Below, piece after piece: positions 52,826 to 63,200 of a DNA stretch of 64,000 nt. Positions within the stretch are counted from its first letter, which is position 1. Each line of letters begins with the position of its first letter. The DNA comes from Acidiphilium sp. C61 (GTDB lineage Bacteria > Pseudomonadota > Alphaproteobacteria > Acetobacterales > Acetobacteraceae). The stretch lies in NCBI RefSeq assembly GCF_902712915.1, contig NZ_CACTIA010000005.1, positions 496,001 through 560,000 on the forward strand, in the 5' to 3' direction. A program made the translations under genes and the position numbers. The notes under the pieces are model-generated. The model made no database searches, was not told where the DNA came from, and saw only the letters and a program-made list of their open reading frames with translations.

Positions 52826-54112
52826 ATGAGCCAAACGGCAGAGCAAGGCTTCGAAAGCGTCTTCACGCTCGAAGCCACCCAGTTGAAATACGGTATCGGC
52901 GCGGCTGACGAGCTCGGCTGGGAGGCGAAGCGCCTTGGCCTTCGCCATGTCATCCTCGTCACCGACCCGATGCTGCACCAGTTCGGCCTGATCGAGCGGA
53001 TCGAGGGAATCCTCGCTGCCGCCGGCATCACCTTCGACCGGTTCGAGGACATCCATGTCGAGCCGACGATCGACAGTTTCGCCCGCGCCGCCGCCTTCGC
53101 GGAGGCGCATCCCTGCGACGGGTTCATCGCCCTTGGCGGCGGCTCGACGATCGATACCGCGAAAGTCGCCAATCTGATCAGCACCCATGGCGGGGCGGTG
53201 ATCGACTATGTGAACCCGCCGATCGGCGGCGGCCGGAAGCCGCCCGGACCGCTGCGGCCGCTGATCGCGCTGCCCACCACCTCCGGCTCCGGGTCGGAGG
53301 CGACCACAGTCGCCGTGCTCGACATCCCCGAACTCAAGGTCAAGAGCGGCATCTCGCACCGCTACATGCGGCCGACGCTCGCGATGGTCGACCCCTCCCT
53401 CGCGCGGACGACACCCGCCGGCGTCACCGCCTCGGCCGGGCTCGATGTCATCTGCCACGCGGTCGAGAGCTATATCTCGAAACCGTTCAACCAGCGGCCG
53501 AAACCAGCTTCGCCGGATGATCGCCCGCCCTATCAGGGCTCCAACCCGGTGGCCGATATCTGGTCGCTGCAGGCAATCGAGTTCGGCGGGAAATATCTCG
53601 CCCGCGCCGTGGCCGATGGCGAGGATTACGAGGCGCGCGGGACGATGATGCTCGGCGCCACCATGGCCGGCATCGGCTTCGGCACCGCCGGCGTGCATAT
53701 CCCCCATGCCTGCGCCTATCCGATCGCGGGGCTCAAGCACGTCTATCACGCGCCAGGCTATTCGCGGAACCACGCCTTCGTGCCGCACGGGTTTTCGGTG
53801 ATCGTCACCTCGCCGGCTGCTTTCCGCTACACCTATGATGCGGCGCCCGAGAAGCACATCCGCGCCGCCAGCCTGCTGCGCGGCCACGCTATCGAAAACC
53901 CCGGCCCGGACTCGCTGCCCGCGGCACTGATCGAGCTGATGAAGGAAGTGGGCGCGCCCTCGGGCATCGCCGAACTCGGCTACACCGAGGCCGATATTCC
54001 CGCGATCATCGACGGCGCACTGAAGCAGCAGCGCCTGCTCGCCGGGTCACCCAAGCCGGTGGATGCCGTCATTCTGGAGACGATACTCCGCCAGTCGATG
54101 CGCAACTGGTAA
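52826..54112 (+). CDS. Iron-containing alcohol dehydrogenase, HOT/4-hydroxybutyrate dehydrogenase type
   Basis: This 428-residue group III alcohol dehydrogenase has the dinucleotide loop ALGGGSTIDTAK and LPTTSGSGSEATT, and iron-ligand histidines in DVICHAVESY, GVHIPHACAYP and SRNHAFVPHG. The extra stretch RPPYQGSNPVADIW and the length are typical of hydroxyacid-oxoacid transhydrogenase (ADHFE1), which oxidises 4-hydroxybutyrate. GGAGG five bases before the ATG at 52826 sets the start. It pairs with a BlcC-type lactonase, as BlcB does in Agrobacterium. Confidence 0.85.
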   Translation: MSQTAEQGFESVFTLEATQLKYGIGAADELGWEAKRLGLRHVILVTDPMLHQFGLIERIEGILAAAGITFDRFEDIHVEPTIDSFARAAAFAEAHPCDGFIALGGGSTIDTAKVANLISTHGGAVIDYVNPPIGGGRKPPGPLRPLIALPTTSGSGSEATTVAVLDIPELKVKSGISHRYMRPTLAMVDPSLARTTPAGVTASAGLDVICHAVESYISKPFNQRPKPASPDDRPPYQGSNPVADIWSLQAIEFGGKYLARAVADGEDYEARGTMMLGATMAGIGFGTAGVHIPHACAYPIAGLKHVYHAPGYSRNHAFVPHGFSVIVTSPAAFRYTYDAAPEKHIRAASLLRGHAIENPGPDSLPAALIELMKEVGAPSGIAELGYTEADIPAIIDGALKQQRLLAGSPKPVDAVILETILRQSMRNW

Positions 54113-54138
54113 ACGTCAATAACGAAAGGGCAAGGAAA

Positions 54139-54927
54139 ATGTCAGACATCAGGCTCTACATGTTCAGCTGCGGCACGCTGAAGACCGTGACCGCCTCGAT
54201 CAAGATGAACCAGGGCAACGATCCCTACGAAATCCCGGTGCCGTGGTTCCTGATCACCCATCCGAAGGGCAATATCGTGATCGATGGCGGCAATGCCGCC
54301 GAGGTCGCCGAGGACATGCGGGCGCATTGGGGGGCGGTCTGCGATGTCTACCTGCCGGTGATGTCGCGCGAGGAGGCGTGCCTGCCGCAGTTGCAGAAGC
54401 TCGGCATCGATCCGGCCAGCGTGCGCTACGTGCTACAATCGCACCTGCATCTCGACCATACCGGGGCGATCGGCCGGTTTCCGAACGCGACCCATCTCGT
54501 GCAGCGGACGGAATATGAATATGCCTACACGCCGGATTGGTTCGCCGCCGGCGGCTATATCCGCAAGGATTTCGACAAGCCCGGCCTGAAATGGCAGTTC
54601 CTCAACGGCGCCGCCGATGATTTCTACGATCTCTATGGCGATGGGGTGATCCGCACCGTCTTCACCCCCGGCCACGCGCCGGGGCATCAATCGTTCCTCG
54701 TCACCCTGCCGAAGGCGGGACCGATGCTGCTGACGGTGGATGCCGCCTATACGACCGATCACTGGGATGAGAAGGCGCTGCCGGGCTTCCTTGCCAGCAC
54801 GGTGGATACCGTGCGCTCGGTGCAGAAGCTGCGCACGCTCGCGGAGAAGACCGGTGCGACGGTGGTGACTGGCCATGATCCGATCGCCTGGCCGAGCTTC
54901 AAGCACGCGCCTGGATATTACGACTGA
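54139..54927 (+). CDS. AttM/BlcC-type lactonase (metallo-beta-lactamase fold)
   Basis: This 262-residue dizinc hydrolase has SHLHLDHTGAIG (HxHxDH), the FTPGHAPGHQ histidine, the VDAAY aspartate and the late GHDP histidine. Overall it closely resembles Agrobacterium AttM/BlcC, which opens gamma-butyrolactone and also acyl-homoserine lactones. It lies 26 bases after the iron alcohol dehydrogenase gene. The succinate-semialdehyde dehydrogenase (BlcA) is absent here. Confidence 0.87.
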   Translation: MSDIRLYMFSCGTLKTVTASIKMNQGNDPYEIPVPWFLITHPKGNIVIDGGNAAEVAEDMRAHWGAVCDVYLPVMSREEACLPQLQKLGIDPASVRYVLQSHLHLDHTGAIGRFPNATHLVQRTEYEYAYTPDWFAAGGYIRKDFDKPGLKWQFLNGAADDFYDLYGDGVIRTVFTPGHAPGHQSFLVTLPKAGPMLLTVDAAYTTDHWDEKALPGFLASTVDTVRSVQKLRTLAEKTGATVVTGHDPIAWPSFKHAPGYYD

Positions 54928-54953
54928 CTCTGGCCCGTTGCTGAAACGATAAA

Positions 54954-54985
54954 CCCGCCCGGAGATGATCCGGGCGGGCTTTTTT
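54954..54985 (+). terminator. Rho-independent terminator after the lactonase gene
   Basis: A perfect 10-bp stem CCCGCCCGGA / TCCGGGCGGG with loop GATGA is followed by a run of six T bases (54980-54985). It ends the dehydrogenase-lactonase operon and faces the convergent SDR gene. Confidence 0.92.
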
Positions 54986-55007
54986 CTTGGTTATCGATAA
55001 CGTGCGA

Positions 55008-55769
55008 TCAGAACTGCACGCCGCGGGTCAGCGCGCCGTCGACCACGAGGTTGGTGCCGGTGACGAAGCTCGCCGCGGGGCTGGCGAGGAACACCACGCC
55101 GCGCGCCACCTCGTCCGGCCGGCCCATGCGCCCGGTCGGGTTGAGGGCGAGCGCCTCCTTGTAGAGCGCGGGATTGCCGTGCTCGATCTTTTCCCATACG
55201 CCGCCGGGAAAGTAGGTATTGCCCGGCGAGAGCGCGTTGACGCGGATGCCCTTGCCGGCCAGCTGGAACGACAGACCCTTGGCGTAGTGGATCAGTGCCG
55301 CCTTGAACACGCCATAGGGGCCGGCGGCGAAATCCACCTCGCGGCCCGACACCGAGGAAATCACGACGATCGATGCCGCGCCGGATTTTTCAAGGAACGG
55401 CATCGCCGCGTTCACCGCGGTGACCGTGCCCATCATGTCGGTCTCGAATTCCGCCCGCCAGGAGGCCTCGTCCTGCCCGATCGACAGCGCCGAGACATTG
55501 GCGACGACGATGTCGATCCCGCCAAACTCGGCGCCGACATCGGCAATCCAGGTCGCCAGCGCCGCATGGTCCGAAACGTCCACGGCGCGGCCGGTGACGC
55601 GCACGCCCGCCCGGCGCAGCTCCGCCACCGCGCTCTCGACTTCCTGCGCGTTGCGCGCGCAGATTGCGACATCGGTGCCTTCCTGCGCCAGCAGCTCGGC
55701 CACCGAGCGACCAATCCCCTTGGTGCCGCCGGTGATGACGGCGCGTTTGCCTTTAAGTCCCAGATCCAT
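55008..55769 (-). CDS. Short-chain dehydrogenase/reductase (SDR), canonical
   Basis: This 253-residue Rossmann enzyme has the cofactor loop TGGTKGIGRS, the SSVSG serine and the catalytic YGVFK (YxxxK). Substrate is unknown. The ATG at 55769 lies one base after the stop of the upstream acetamidase-family gene, so the two are co-transcribed. An in-frame start at 55787 would overlap that gene. Confidence 0.87.
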   Translation of the reverse strand: MDLGLKGKRAVITGGTKGIGRSVAELLAQEGTDVAICARNAQEVESAVAELRRAGVRVTGRAVDVSDHAALATWIADVGAEFGGIDIVVANVSALSIGQDEASWRAEFETDMMGTVTAVNAAMPFLEKSGAASIVVISSVSGREVDFAAGPYGVFKAALIHYAKGLSFQLAGKGIRVNALSPGNTYFPGGVWEKIEHGNPALYKEALALNPTGRMGRPDEVARGVVFLASPAASFVTGTNLVVDGALTRGVQF

Positions 55770-55770
55770 G

Positions 55771-56784
55771 TCAGCCTGTCTCCCCATCGATGTATTTCTT
55801 CAGGATACCGGCGCCGACCGTGTAGTTCGGGTCGACGAAATTGCCGAGCCGCACCCGGCCGCACTGGCTCAGCATCATGTAGGCGTCCCACCGGTCGAAC
55901 CCGTATTCCGCCTCGAGCCAGAGGACGAGATCGCGATAGGCGATGCGCGTCGCGTCCTCCAGCGGCCGGGCCGAGCCGATCGCCATGATGAAATCTTCCC
56001 GCTCCAGCCGCGGCCATTCGAGCGCCCAGTTCTTGATCAGGTCGACCCGGATGGTGGTTTCCGAAGCGTATTCGACCGCCGTGCCGCACACTTCGCCATC
56101 GCCCTGGCAGGCATGGGCGTCGCCGATGAACAGCCGCGCGCCCGGTGAGCGCACCGGCAGGTAGGTGATGCTGCCCGGCCCCATGTCCGGCAGGTCCATG
56201 TTGCCGCCATGCGCGCCGGGCGTCAGCGAGTTGATGCTGTCGATCTCCGGCGAGGTGGAGAGGGTGCCGATATGCGGGGCATAAGGCAGCACGACGCGCG
56301 CGCTCCAGCGCACTTCCTTCTCGTTGACCGGCACCTTGCGGGTGATTTCCGGCAGCGGCGGGTTGAGCGTCGCGGTCAGCGCGGTGCCGGTGAGCGCGCC
56401 GAATTGCGGGATCATGCAGCAGGTGCCGTGCGGATCCTCGCCGCGCGGGCGCATCCGCTCGATATGGACCGCGATCGCATCGCCGGGTTCCGCGCCCTCA
56501 ATCATGATCGGGCCGTTCTGCGGATTGACAAAGGGCATGCGCAGGCGACGGCTCGGCTTGTCGCGCTCGGTGCGGATCGCGCCCTCGAAGGCGTCGCGGG
56601 TCTCGACCACGATGCGGTCGCCCGGCTCGATTGTCAGCACCGGTTCGGAATAGGGGCCGATCGTGTAGTGATACTGGCCCTGCATCTCCTCGGTGAGCTT
56701 GTGGACCCGCGGCTTACGGGCCCAGCCGACGCCGCGCCGTGCCACGATCGAGCTTGCAATCCAGTTCGTCGCCTTCGCCATCAT
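55771..56784 (-). CDS. Acetamidase/formamidase family protein
   Basis: This 337-residue protein belongs to the FmdA/AmdA family of zinc-dependent amidases. Family stretches are VETRDAFEGA, GPIMIEGAEPGDAIAVHIE, HGGNMDLPDMGPGSITYLPV and IGDAHACQGDGEVCGTAVE. It would hydrolyse a short-chain amide to ammonia and an acid. GGAGGGG precedes two adjacent ATGs (56784, 56781). It is upstream of the SDR gene and diverges from the next SDR. Confidence 0.87.
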   Translation of the reverse strand: MMAKATNWIASSIVARRGVGWARKPRVHKLTEEMQGQYHYTIGPYSEPVLTIEPGDRIVVETRDAFEGAIRTERDKPSRRLRMPFVNPQNGPIMIEGAEPGDAIAVHIERMRPRGEDPHGTCCMIPQFGALTGTALTATLNPPLPEITRKVPVNEKEVRWSARVVLPYAPHIGTLSTSPEIDSINSLTPGAHGGNMDLPDMGPGSITYLPVRSPGARLFIGDAHACQGDGEVCGTAVEYASETTIRVDLIKNWALEWPRLEREDFIMAIGSARPLEDATRIAYRDLVLWLEAEYGFDRWDAYMMLSQCGRVRLGNFVDPNYTVGAGILKKYIDGETG

Positions 56785-56954
56785 TCCCCTCCATCACCGC
56801 GCGACCGCATGGCCCGGCGGGCGCGTGTGCCGTCGTGTCTCGGGCCGGATGATGCGGCCTTCGGGCGCCCCGCGCAATTGCATCCCGCCCCCGGAACCCC
56901 ACATCCGCCGTCATATCCGTGCCGTCACGAAACAATTTGTCGAAGGAGAAACCG

Positions 56955-57731
56955 ATGGACCTCGCCCTGAGCGGAAAACGCGTGCTGGTGACCGGCGGCT
57001 CGAAGGGAATCGGCTTCGCCTGCGCCGCGGCGTTCATCGCCGAGGGGGCGGAGGTCGCGATCTGCTCGCGCCAGCAAGCCAATCTCGATGCGGCGAAGGC
57101 GACGTTGCGGGTGGGCGCGGCCTTCGCCACCGATCTGAGCGATCCTGGCCAGGCGGGCGACATGGTGGCGGCGGCCGAGGCCGAACTCGGCCCGATCGAC
57201 ATTCTCGTCAACAGCGCCGGCGCGGCGCGGCGCACCCCGCCCGACGAGCTGACGCCTGCCCATTGGCGGGCTGCGATGGATGCCAAATATTTCAGCTATA
57301 TCAACGTGATCGATCCGCTGGTCAAGCTGATGGCGGCGCGCGGGCGCGGGGTGATCGTCAATGTGATCGGCAATGGCGGCAAGATCGCCTCGCCGGTGCA
57401 TCTGGCCGGCGGGGCGGCGAACGCGGCGCTGATGTTGGCGACTGCAGGCCTCGCCACCGCCTATGCGAAACAGGGGGTGCGGGTCGTCGGCCTCAATCCG
57501 GGCCTGACCGAGACCGGGCGCGTCGCCGAGGGGCTTGCCTCGGATGCGCGGCTCGCCGGCATCAGCATCGACGAGGCGCGGGCCCGCGGCATTGCCCGCA
57601 TCCCGCTCGGCCGGATGGCAACGCCGGAGGAGATCGCCAATACGGTGCTGTTTCTCGCCTCGCCTCGCGCCAGCTACGTGACGGGCGTCAACATCACGAT
57701 GGACGGCGCGGGCACCGCCTGCGTCGTTTGA
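56955..57731 (+). CDS. SDR-family protein lacking the YxxxK motif
   Basis: This 258-residue Rossmann protein keeps the cofactor loop TGGSKGIGFA and NSAGAA, but where the catalytic YxxxK is expected it reads GGAAN within HLAGGAANAALML. It may use a different catalytic arrangement or act on CoA thioesters or steroids as some atypical SDRs do. The ATG at 56955 follows GAAGGAG. Another SDR gene follows after 19 bases, then an acyl-CoA ligase. Confidence 0.82.
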   Translation: MDLALSGKRVLVTGGSKGIGFACAAAFIAEGAEVAICSRQQANLDAAKATLRVGAAFATDLSDPGQAGDMVAAAEAELGPIDILVNSAGAARRTPPDELTPAHWRAAMDAKYFSYINVIDPLVKLMAARGRGVIVNVIGNGGKIASPVHLAGGAANAALMLATAGLATAYAKQGVRVVGLNPGLTETGRVAEGLASDARLAGISIDEARARGIARIPLGRMATPEEIANTVLFLASPRASYVTGVNITMDGAGTACVV

Positions 57732-57750
57732 CCACGAAAGGATGGATGAC

Positions 57751-58461
57751 ATGACAGACCAGGCCGAGCCGCGTTATCGCCGCGCCCTGATTGTCGGCGC
57801 CGGCAGCGGGCTGAGCGCCGCCCTCGCCCGCCGTTTCACCGCCCAGGGGATGAGCGTAGCACTCGCCGCGCGCAATCCCGACAAGCTAGCAGGACTCTGC
57901 ACCGACATCGGCGCGCAATCCTTCGCCTGCGATGCCGCCGACGCGGCTTCGGTCGCAGCGTTGTTCGAGCGGGTAAATGCCAGCAGCGGCGCGCCGGATG
58001 TGGTGGTCTACAACGCCTCGGGACGGGTGCGCGGCCCGGTCGCCTCGCTCGATCCCGAGGCGGTTGCGCGCGCCCTCGCGGTTTCGGCTTTCGGGGGATT
58101 TCTCGTCGGCCAGCAAGCGGCGCGGAGAATGCTTGGGACTGGACACGGCGCCATCCTGTTCACCGGCGCCTCGGCCAGCGTGAAGGGCTATGCCGAATCC
58201 TCGGCCTTCGCGATGGGCAAGTTCGCCCTGCGTGGCCTTGCCCAGAGCATGGCGCGGGAACTCGCGCCGAAGGGCATCCATATCGCGCATTTCGTCATCG
58301 ATGGCGGCATCCGCTCCGCCAGCCGCCCGGTGCCGGCGGACGCGCCGGACAGCCTGCTTGACCCGGAGGCCATCGCCGAGACCTATCTCCATGTCCTGCA
58401 CCAGGCCCGCAGCGCCTGGACATGGGAGATCGAACTCAGGCCGTGGGTCGAGCGGTTCTGA
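57751..58461 (+). CDS. SDR-family protein with Tyr-to-Phe change at the active site
   Basis: This ~236-residue protein has the Rossmann loop VGAGSGLSAALA and a catalytic segment reading SAFAMGKFALRG, so the usual tyrosine of YxxxK is phenylalanine while the lysine is kept. A subgroup of SDRs shares this FAMxK pattern. The ATG at 57751 has AAAGGA eight bases upstream; an ATG at 57742 is also in frame. It is the middle gene of an SDR-SDR-ligase operon. Confidence 0.8.
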   Translation: MTDQAEPRYRRALIVGAGSGLSAALARRFTAQGMSVALAARNPDKLAGLCTDIGAQSFACDAADAASVAALFERVNASSGAPDVVVYNASGRVRGPVASLDPEAVARALAVSAFGGFLVGQQAARRMLGTGHGAILFTGASASVKGYAESSAFAMGKFALRGLAQSMARELAPKGIHIAHFVIDGGIRSASRPVPADAPDSLLDPEAIAETYLHVLHQARSAWTWEIELRPWVERF

Positions 58462-58545
58462 CCGGCAGCCGCGCCCGGCGATTGCGCGCGAAGGTGGTTT
58501 GACGCATGGTTCGCGCACAAAGAATCCAAAGAATGGGAGCCGTCC

Positions 58546-60180
58546 ATGCTGGGTCTGATGCAGCACCATGAACTGATGATCTCGGACTTTCTGGTCCACG
58601 CCGCACGGCATCATCCGCGGGCAGAAATCGTCTCCCGCCTCGCCGGCGGCATTCATCGCCAGACCTGGGTGGATACGGCGCGACGGGCCCGCCAGCTCGC
58701 CCGCGCGCTCGGCCGGCTCGGTGTGCGGCCGGGGGATCGCGTCGCCACCCTCGCCTGGAACAGCCACCGCCATGTCGAGCTCTATTTCGCGATTTCCGGC
58801 TCGGGCGCCGTGGTCAACACCGTCAATCCGCGCCTCGCACCCGACGATATCGCCTATATCCTCGAACACGCCGAGGATGGCGTGCTGTTTGCCGAGGCCG
58901 ATTTCGCATCCCTCGTCGAGCAGGTCGCCGGCAAACTGCCGCAGGGCCTGCTCCGCCAGGTGGTGTTTCTCTGCGACGCGGCGGAGTTGCCCGGCATCGC
59001 CCTGCCCGCCGGGATTGCGATCACCGATTACGAAAGCCTGATCGACGCCGAGACCGACGACTACGACTGGCCCCGGTTCGACGAGCGGACCGCCAGCGGT
59101 CTGTGCTACACCTCCGGCACAACGGGGCGGCCGAAGGGCGTTCTCTATACCCATCGCTCCACCGTGCTGAAGGCGATGGCGGTAAACGCGGCGGATGCGA
59201 TCGGCCTCAAGGCGAGCGACCGGTTGATGCCGGTGGTGCCGATGTTTCATGTCAATGCCTGGTCCCTGCCCTACGCCGCCGCTGCCGCCGGCACCACTCT
59301 CGTGATGCCCGGCCGCTTTCTGGACGGGCAGAGCCTCTATGAGCTGATCGAGGCCGAACGCGTGACCTATGCCTCCGGCGTGCCGACGGTCTGGCTCGGC
59401 GTGCTCGCCCATGTGCAGAAAACCGGCGCGCGCTTCACCACGCTCGAACGCATGGCCGTCGGCGGCTCGGCCTGCCCGGAGGCGCTGTTCGATGCGTATG
59501 ACGCGCTCGGCGTGACCATCGTCCATGCCTGGGGGATGACCGAGAGCAGCCCGATCGCCACGGTGGCGACCCCGGTGCCCGGCGTTGACGCCGCGACCGC
59601 GCGGCGGCAGCGGCTGAGCCAGGGGCGGGTGCTGTTCGGGATCGACCTGCGGGCGCGGCGCGGTGCGGAGGAAGTGCCCTGGGACGGCGAGACCGCCGGC
59701 GACATCGAGCTGCGCGGCCACTGGGTGACCACCGGCTATTACCGGATGCCGAAGGGCACGACCGAGGATGGCTGGTTTCCAACCGGCGATGTCGGCATGG
59801 TCGATCCCGACGGGTTCGTGATTCTGACCGATCGCAGCAAGGATCTGATCAAATCGGGCGGCGAGTGGATCAGCTCGATCGACATCGAGAACATCGCGGT
59901 CAGTCACCCGGCGGTCGCCGAGGCGGCGGCGATCGCGGCGAAACACCCGAAATGGGACGAGCGGCCGGTGGTGATCGTCTCCCTCAAACCGGGGGCACAC
60001 GCCAGCCGCGAGGAACTGCTCGCAGTCTATGAGGGCAAGGTCGCCCGCTGGGCGGTGCCCGACGACGTGATCTTCGTCGACGAACTGCCGCATGGCGCGA
60101 CCGGCAAGCTCCTCAAGACGGAACTGCGCGCGCGCTACGCCAATTACCTGATCGCCAAGGCGGACAGCACGAAGGGTTAG
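58546..60180 (+). CDS. Acyl-CoA synthetase (ANL superfamily, medium/long-chain type)
   Basis: This 544-residue adenylate-forming ligase has the P-loop [16 protein letters not shown], the [12 protein letters not shown] hinge region, [15 protein letters not shown] and the catalytic lysine in [10 protein letters not shown]. It activates a carboxylic acid, probably a fatty or cyclic acid, to its CoA ester. With the two upstream SDR genes it forms a likely catabolic operon. Its TAG stop adjoins a partial palindromic repeat. Confidence 0.88.
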   Translation: MLGLMQHHELMISDFLVHAARHHPRAEIVSRLAGGIHRQTWVDTARRARQLARALGRLGVRPGDRVATLAWNSHRHVELYFAISGSGAVVNTVNPRLAPDDIAYILEHAEDGVLFAEADFASLVEQVAGKLPQGLLRQVVFLCDAAELPGIALPAGIAITDYESLIDAETDDYDWPRFDERTASGLCYTSGTTGRPKGVLYTHRSTVLKAMAVNAADAIGLKASDRLMPVVPMFHVNAWSLPYAAAAAGTTLVMPGRFLDGQSLYELIEAERVTYASGVPTVWLGVLAHVQKTGARFTTLERMAVGGSACPEALFDAYDALGVTIVHAWGMTESSPIATVATPVPGVDAATARRQRLSQGRVLFGIDLRARRGAEEVPWDGETAGDIELRGHWVTTGYYRMPKGTTEDGWFPTGDVGMVDPDGFVILTDRSKDLIKSGGEWISSIDIENIAVSHPAVAEAAAIAAKHPKWDERPVVIVSLKPGAHASREELLAVYEGKVARWAVPDDVIFVDELPHGATGKLLKTELRARYANYLIAKADSTKG

Positions 60181-60240
60181 AGCATCATCCGATCAGATGT
60201 GATGGAGCCCTGTCCCATCCATCAGGATCGGATAGGGCTT
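60179..60240. repeat. Palindromic repeat, copy G (rearranged)
   Basis: The left arm AGAGCATCATCCGATCAGATG is intact. It is followed by an unrelated-looking GTCCCATCCATCAGGATCGGATAGGGC right arm that only partly pairs. It lies between the convergent acyl-CoA ligase and glutamate dehydrogenase genes and begins in the ligase stop codon. Confidence 0.65.
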
Positions 60241-60255
60241 CATGCGGCGGCACCC

Positions 60256-63200
60256 TCAGCCGCACAACCGGCGCAGCCCGCGCGCGGCGACCAGCAGCGC
60301 TGCGAGATCGGGCATCAGGGCGGCCTCGTGCGCGAGCGTGATGGCGCCTTCGGCGGCATTGCCGAGGGCGAAGCGCAGGGCCGCCGGATCGCCGCCGCCC
60401 TCCAGCGCGGCCTCGACCAGCGCGCCCTGGATCTCGTTCAGTTCGTCCGCCAGCGCGCCGACCGCCCGTGTCGTCCAGCCGCTGCCGGCCGAAACGCCGG
60501 CAAGCGCCGCGCGCAACGGGTTGAGCATGAAAACCTCGCCCGCGTCGGACCAGATCATGTGCACCATCTGCGGTGCGCGACCGTGCCGGGCCGCGAGGCG
60601 AACCACGATCGGCGCCACCATCAGCTCCGGCAGGGCAACGGCGAAGGCGGCGAGCGGTTGCGGCACGCCATGTGCCACAAGGGCGCGCACGTCGTCCGAA
60701 TCCGCGAGCCGCGCACAGGACGCGGCGGCGAGTTCGGCAAGGCCGGACCGCAGCGCCTCGACCTCCTCGCCGATCTCGCGCAGCTTTGGCCCGGCCAGCA
60801 GGGTGCGCGCTGCCGCTTCCTGCAGGCGACGCAAGGCAAGGAGCAACGCCAGGCGCTGCGCCGCCGGCACCGCCATGCCCAGCGCCTCGACCTCGCGGAA
60901 ACGGTCCGGCAGGTCGAACGCGGCGGCGGCGACCAGTGCCGCCTCCGCGATCGCCGGCGGCTCATGCCCGGATTCGAGGGTGATTCGTCCGAAGGACGCG
61001 GCCCCCATCCGGTTGATCAGCTCGTTGGTCACCGCCGTGCCGATCAGCGCGCGGCGCAGCCGGTGCCCGTCGATCTCGGCGCGAAACCGCTCGCGCAGCG
61101 TGTGCGGAAAATAACCGGCGAGCAGGTGGCCGAGGGCTGGATCGTCGACCAGCGTCGAGGCGTCGATCGCAGCGCCGACATGCAGCTTGGCATGCGCCAT
61201 CAGCGTGCAGAGTTCGGGACGGGTCAGCGGCTGGCCGGCGGCCGCGCGCGCCGCCATCGCCACCGCATCCGGCAGGCCGGCCACCGCGCGGTCGAGCACC
61301 CCGGCCGCCTCCAACTGGCTCATCAGCGCGTTCTGTGCCGGCAGATCGGCCGCACCGCCGAGTGCATCGAGCGAGATCGCCTGCGATTGCTGGTGATTGT
61401 CGCGCAACACGAGCGCGGCCACCTCGTCGGTCATCGAGCCGAGCAGATCGACCCTCTGATGCGCCGTGAGCCGGCCCGCCTCCATCGCGCTCGCCAGCAG
61501 GATCTTGATGTTGACCTCATGGTCGGAGGTCGAGACGCCGGCGGAATTGTCGAGCGCGTCGGTGTTCAGCCGCACGCCGGCCTGCGCCGCCTCGATCCGT
61601 CCCGCCTGGGTGACGCCGAGATTGGCCCCCTCGCCGATCACCCGCGCGCGGATCTGCCGGCCATCGACGCGGATCGCATCGTTCGCACGATCGCCGGCAT
61701 CGGCCTGGCTTTCGGTCCCCGCCTTCACATAGGTGCCGATCCCACCGAAATAGAGCAGGTCGACCCGCATGGTCAGGATCGCGCGCATGACCCGCTCGGG
61801 CTCGTGCGCGCCGGCATCGAGGCCGAGCATCGCCGCCGCCTGCGCGCTCAGCTCGACGGTCTTGGCGTGGCGCGGAAACACCCCGCCGCCGGCGCTGATC
61901 AGTGCCGCGTCGTAATCGGCCCAGGATGAACGCTTCAGCCCGAACAGCCGCCTCCGTTCCGCGTGACTTTTCGCCGGGTCGGGATCGGGGTCGAGGAAGA
62001 TGTGGCGATGGTCGAAAGCGGCCAGCAGCCTGGTATGGGGGCTGACCAGCAGCCCGTTGCCGAACACGTCGCCCGACATGTCGCCGACGCCGGCGCAGGT
62101 GAAATCCTCGCTCTGGATATCGTGGCCGAGCTCGTCAAAATGCCGGGCGATATTCACCCAGGCGCCGCGCGCGGTGATGCCCATTGCCTTGTGGTCGTAG
62201 CCGACCGAGCCGCCGGAGGCGAAGGCGTCGCCCAGCCAGAAGCCGCGGGCGACCGCGATCTCGTTGGCAATGTCGCTGAAGGTCGCGGTGCCCTTGTCGG
62301 CGGCGACGACGAGATAGGGATCGTCGCCATCGCGCCGGACGATCCGCGGCGGTGTGGTCACGACGCCGCCTTCGAGATTGTCCGTCACGTCGAGCATCGC
62401 GTTGATCAGCAGCCGGTAGCAGGCGATGCCCTCGGCCATGAACGCCTCGCGATCGGCATTGGCATCGCCGCTCGGCGCCGGCGGGCGCTTGAGCACGAAG
62501 CCGCCCTTGGCGCCGACCGGCACGATGACGACGTTCTTGACCATCTGCGCCTTCATCAGGCTCAGGATCTCGGTGCGGAAATCGTCCCGCCGGTCGGACC
62601 AGCGGATGCCGCCGCGCGCGATCATGCCGCCGCGCAGATGGCACCCCTCCATCCGCGCGCCATGCACGAAGATCTCGAACATCGGCCGTGGCAGCGGCAT
62701 GTCCCCGGCGCGCGCGCTGTCGATCTTGAGGGCGATCACGGGGGTCGCTTCATCGTGGAAATTGGTCCGCAGCACCGCGTCCAGCAGCCGGCGGTAGCGG
62801 CGGAGAATGCGGTCCTCCTCGGGATTCGCGACCGCATCGAGCAGGTCGCTCCAGCGCGACTCCAGCGCCGCCTCGGCCTCCTGGGCGCGGGCCCGTTCGG
62901 GGTCGAAGCGGAGATGGAACAGCTCGACCAGCAGCCGCGTCGCCGCAGGGTTGGCAGCGAGCGCCGCCTCCACCGCGTTCTGGCTGAACGGTGCCCGCAC
63001 CTGGCGGCACCATTTGAACATCGCGCGCAACAACCAGACCTCGCGCCAGTCGAGCCCGGCGCGGAGGACCAGGCGGTTGAAGCCGTCGACCTCGGCGCGC
63101 TGGTCGGCTTCCGCCTCGATCGCGTCCAGCACCGCGCCAGCCCGTCCGGCAAGGTCGAAGACGGCGCCATCCGCCGTCTCCAGCGTGAGGCGCTGGAGCA

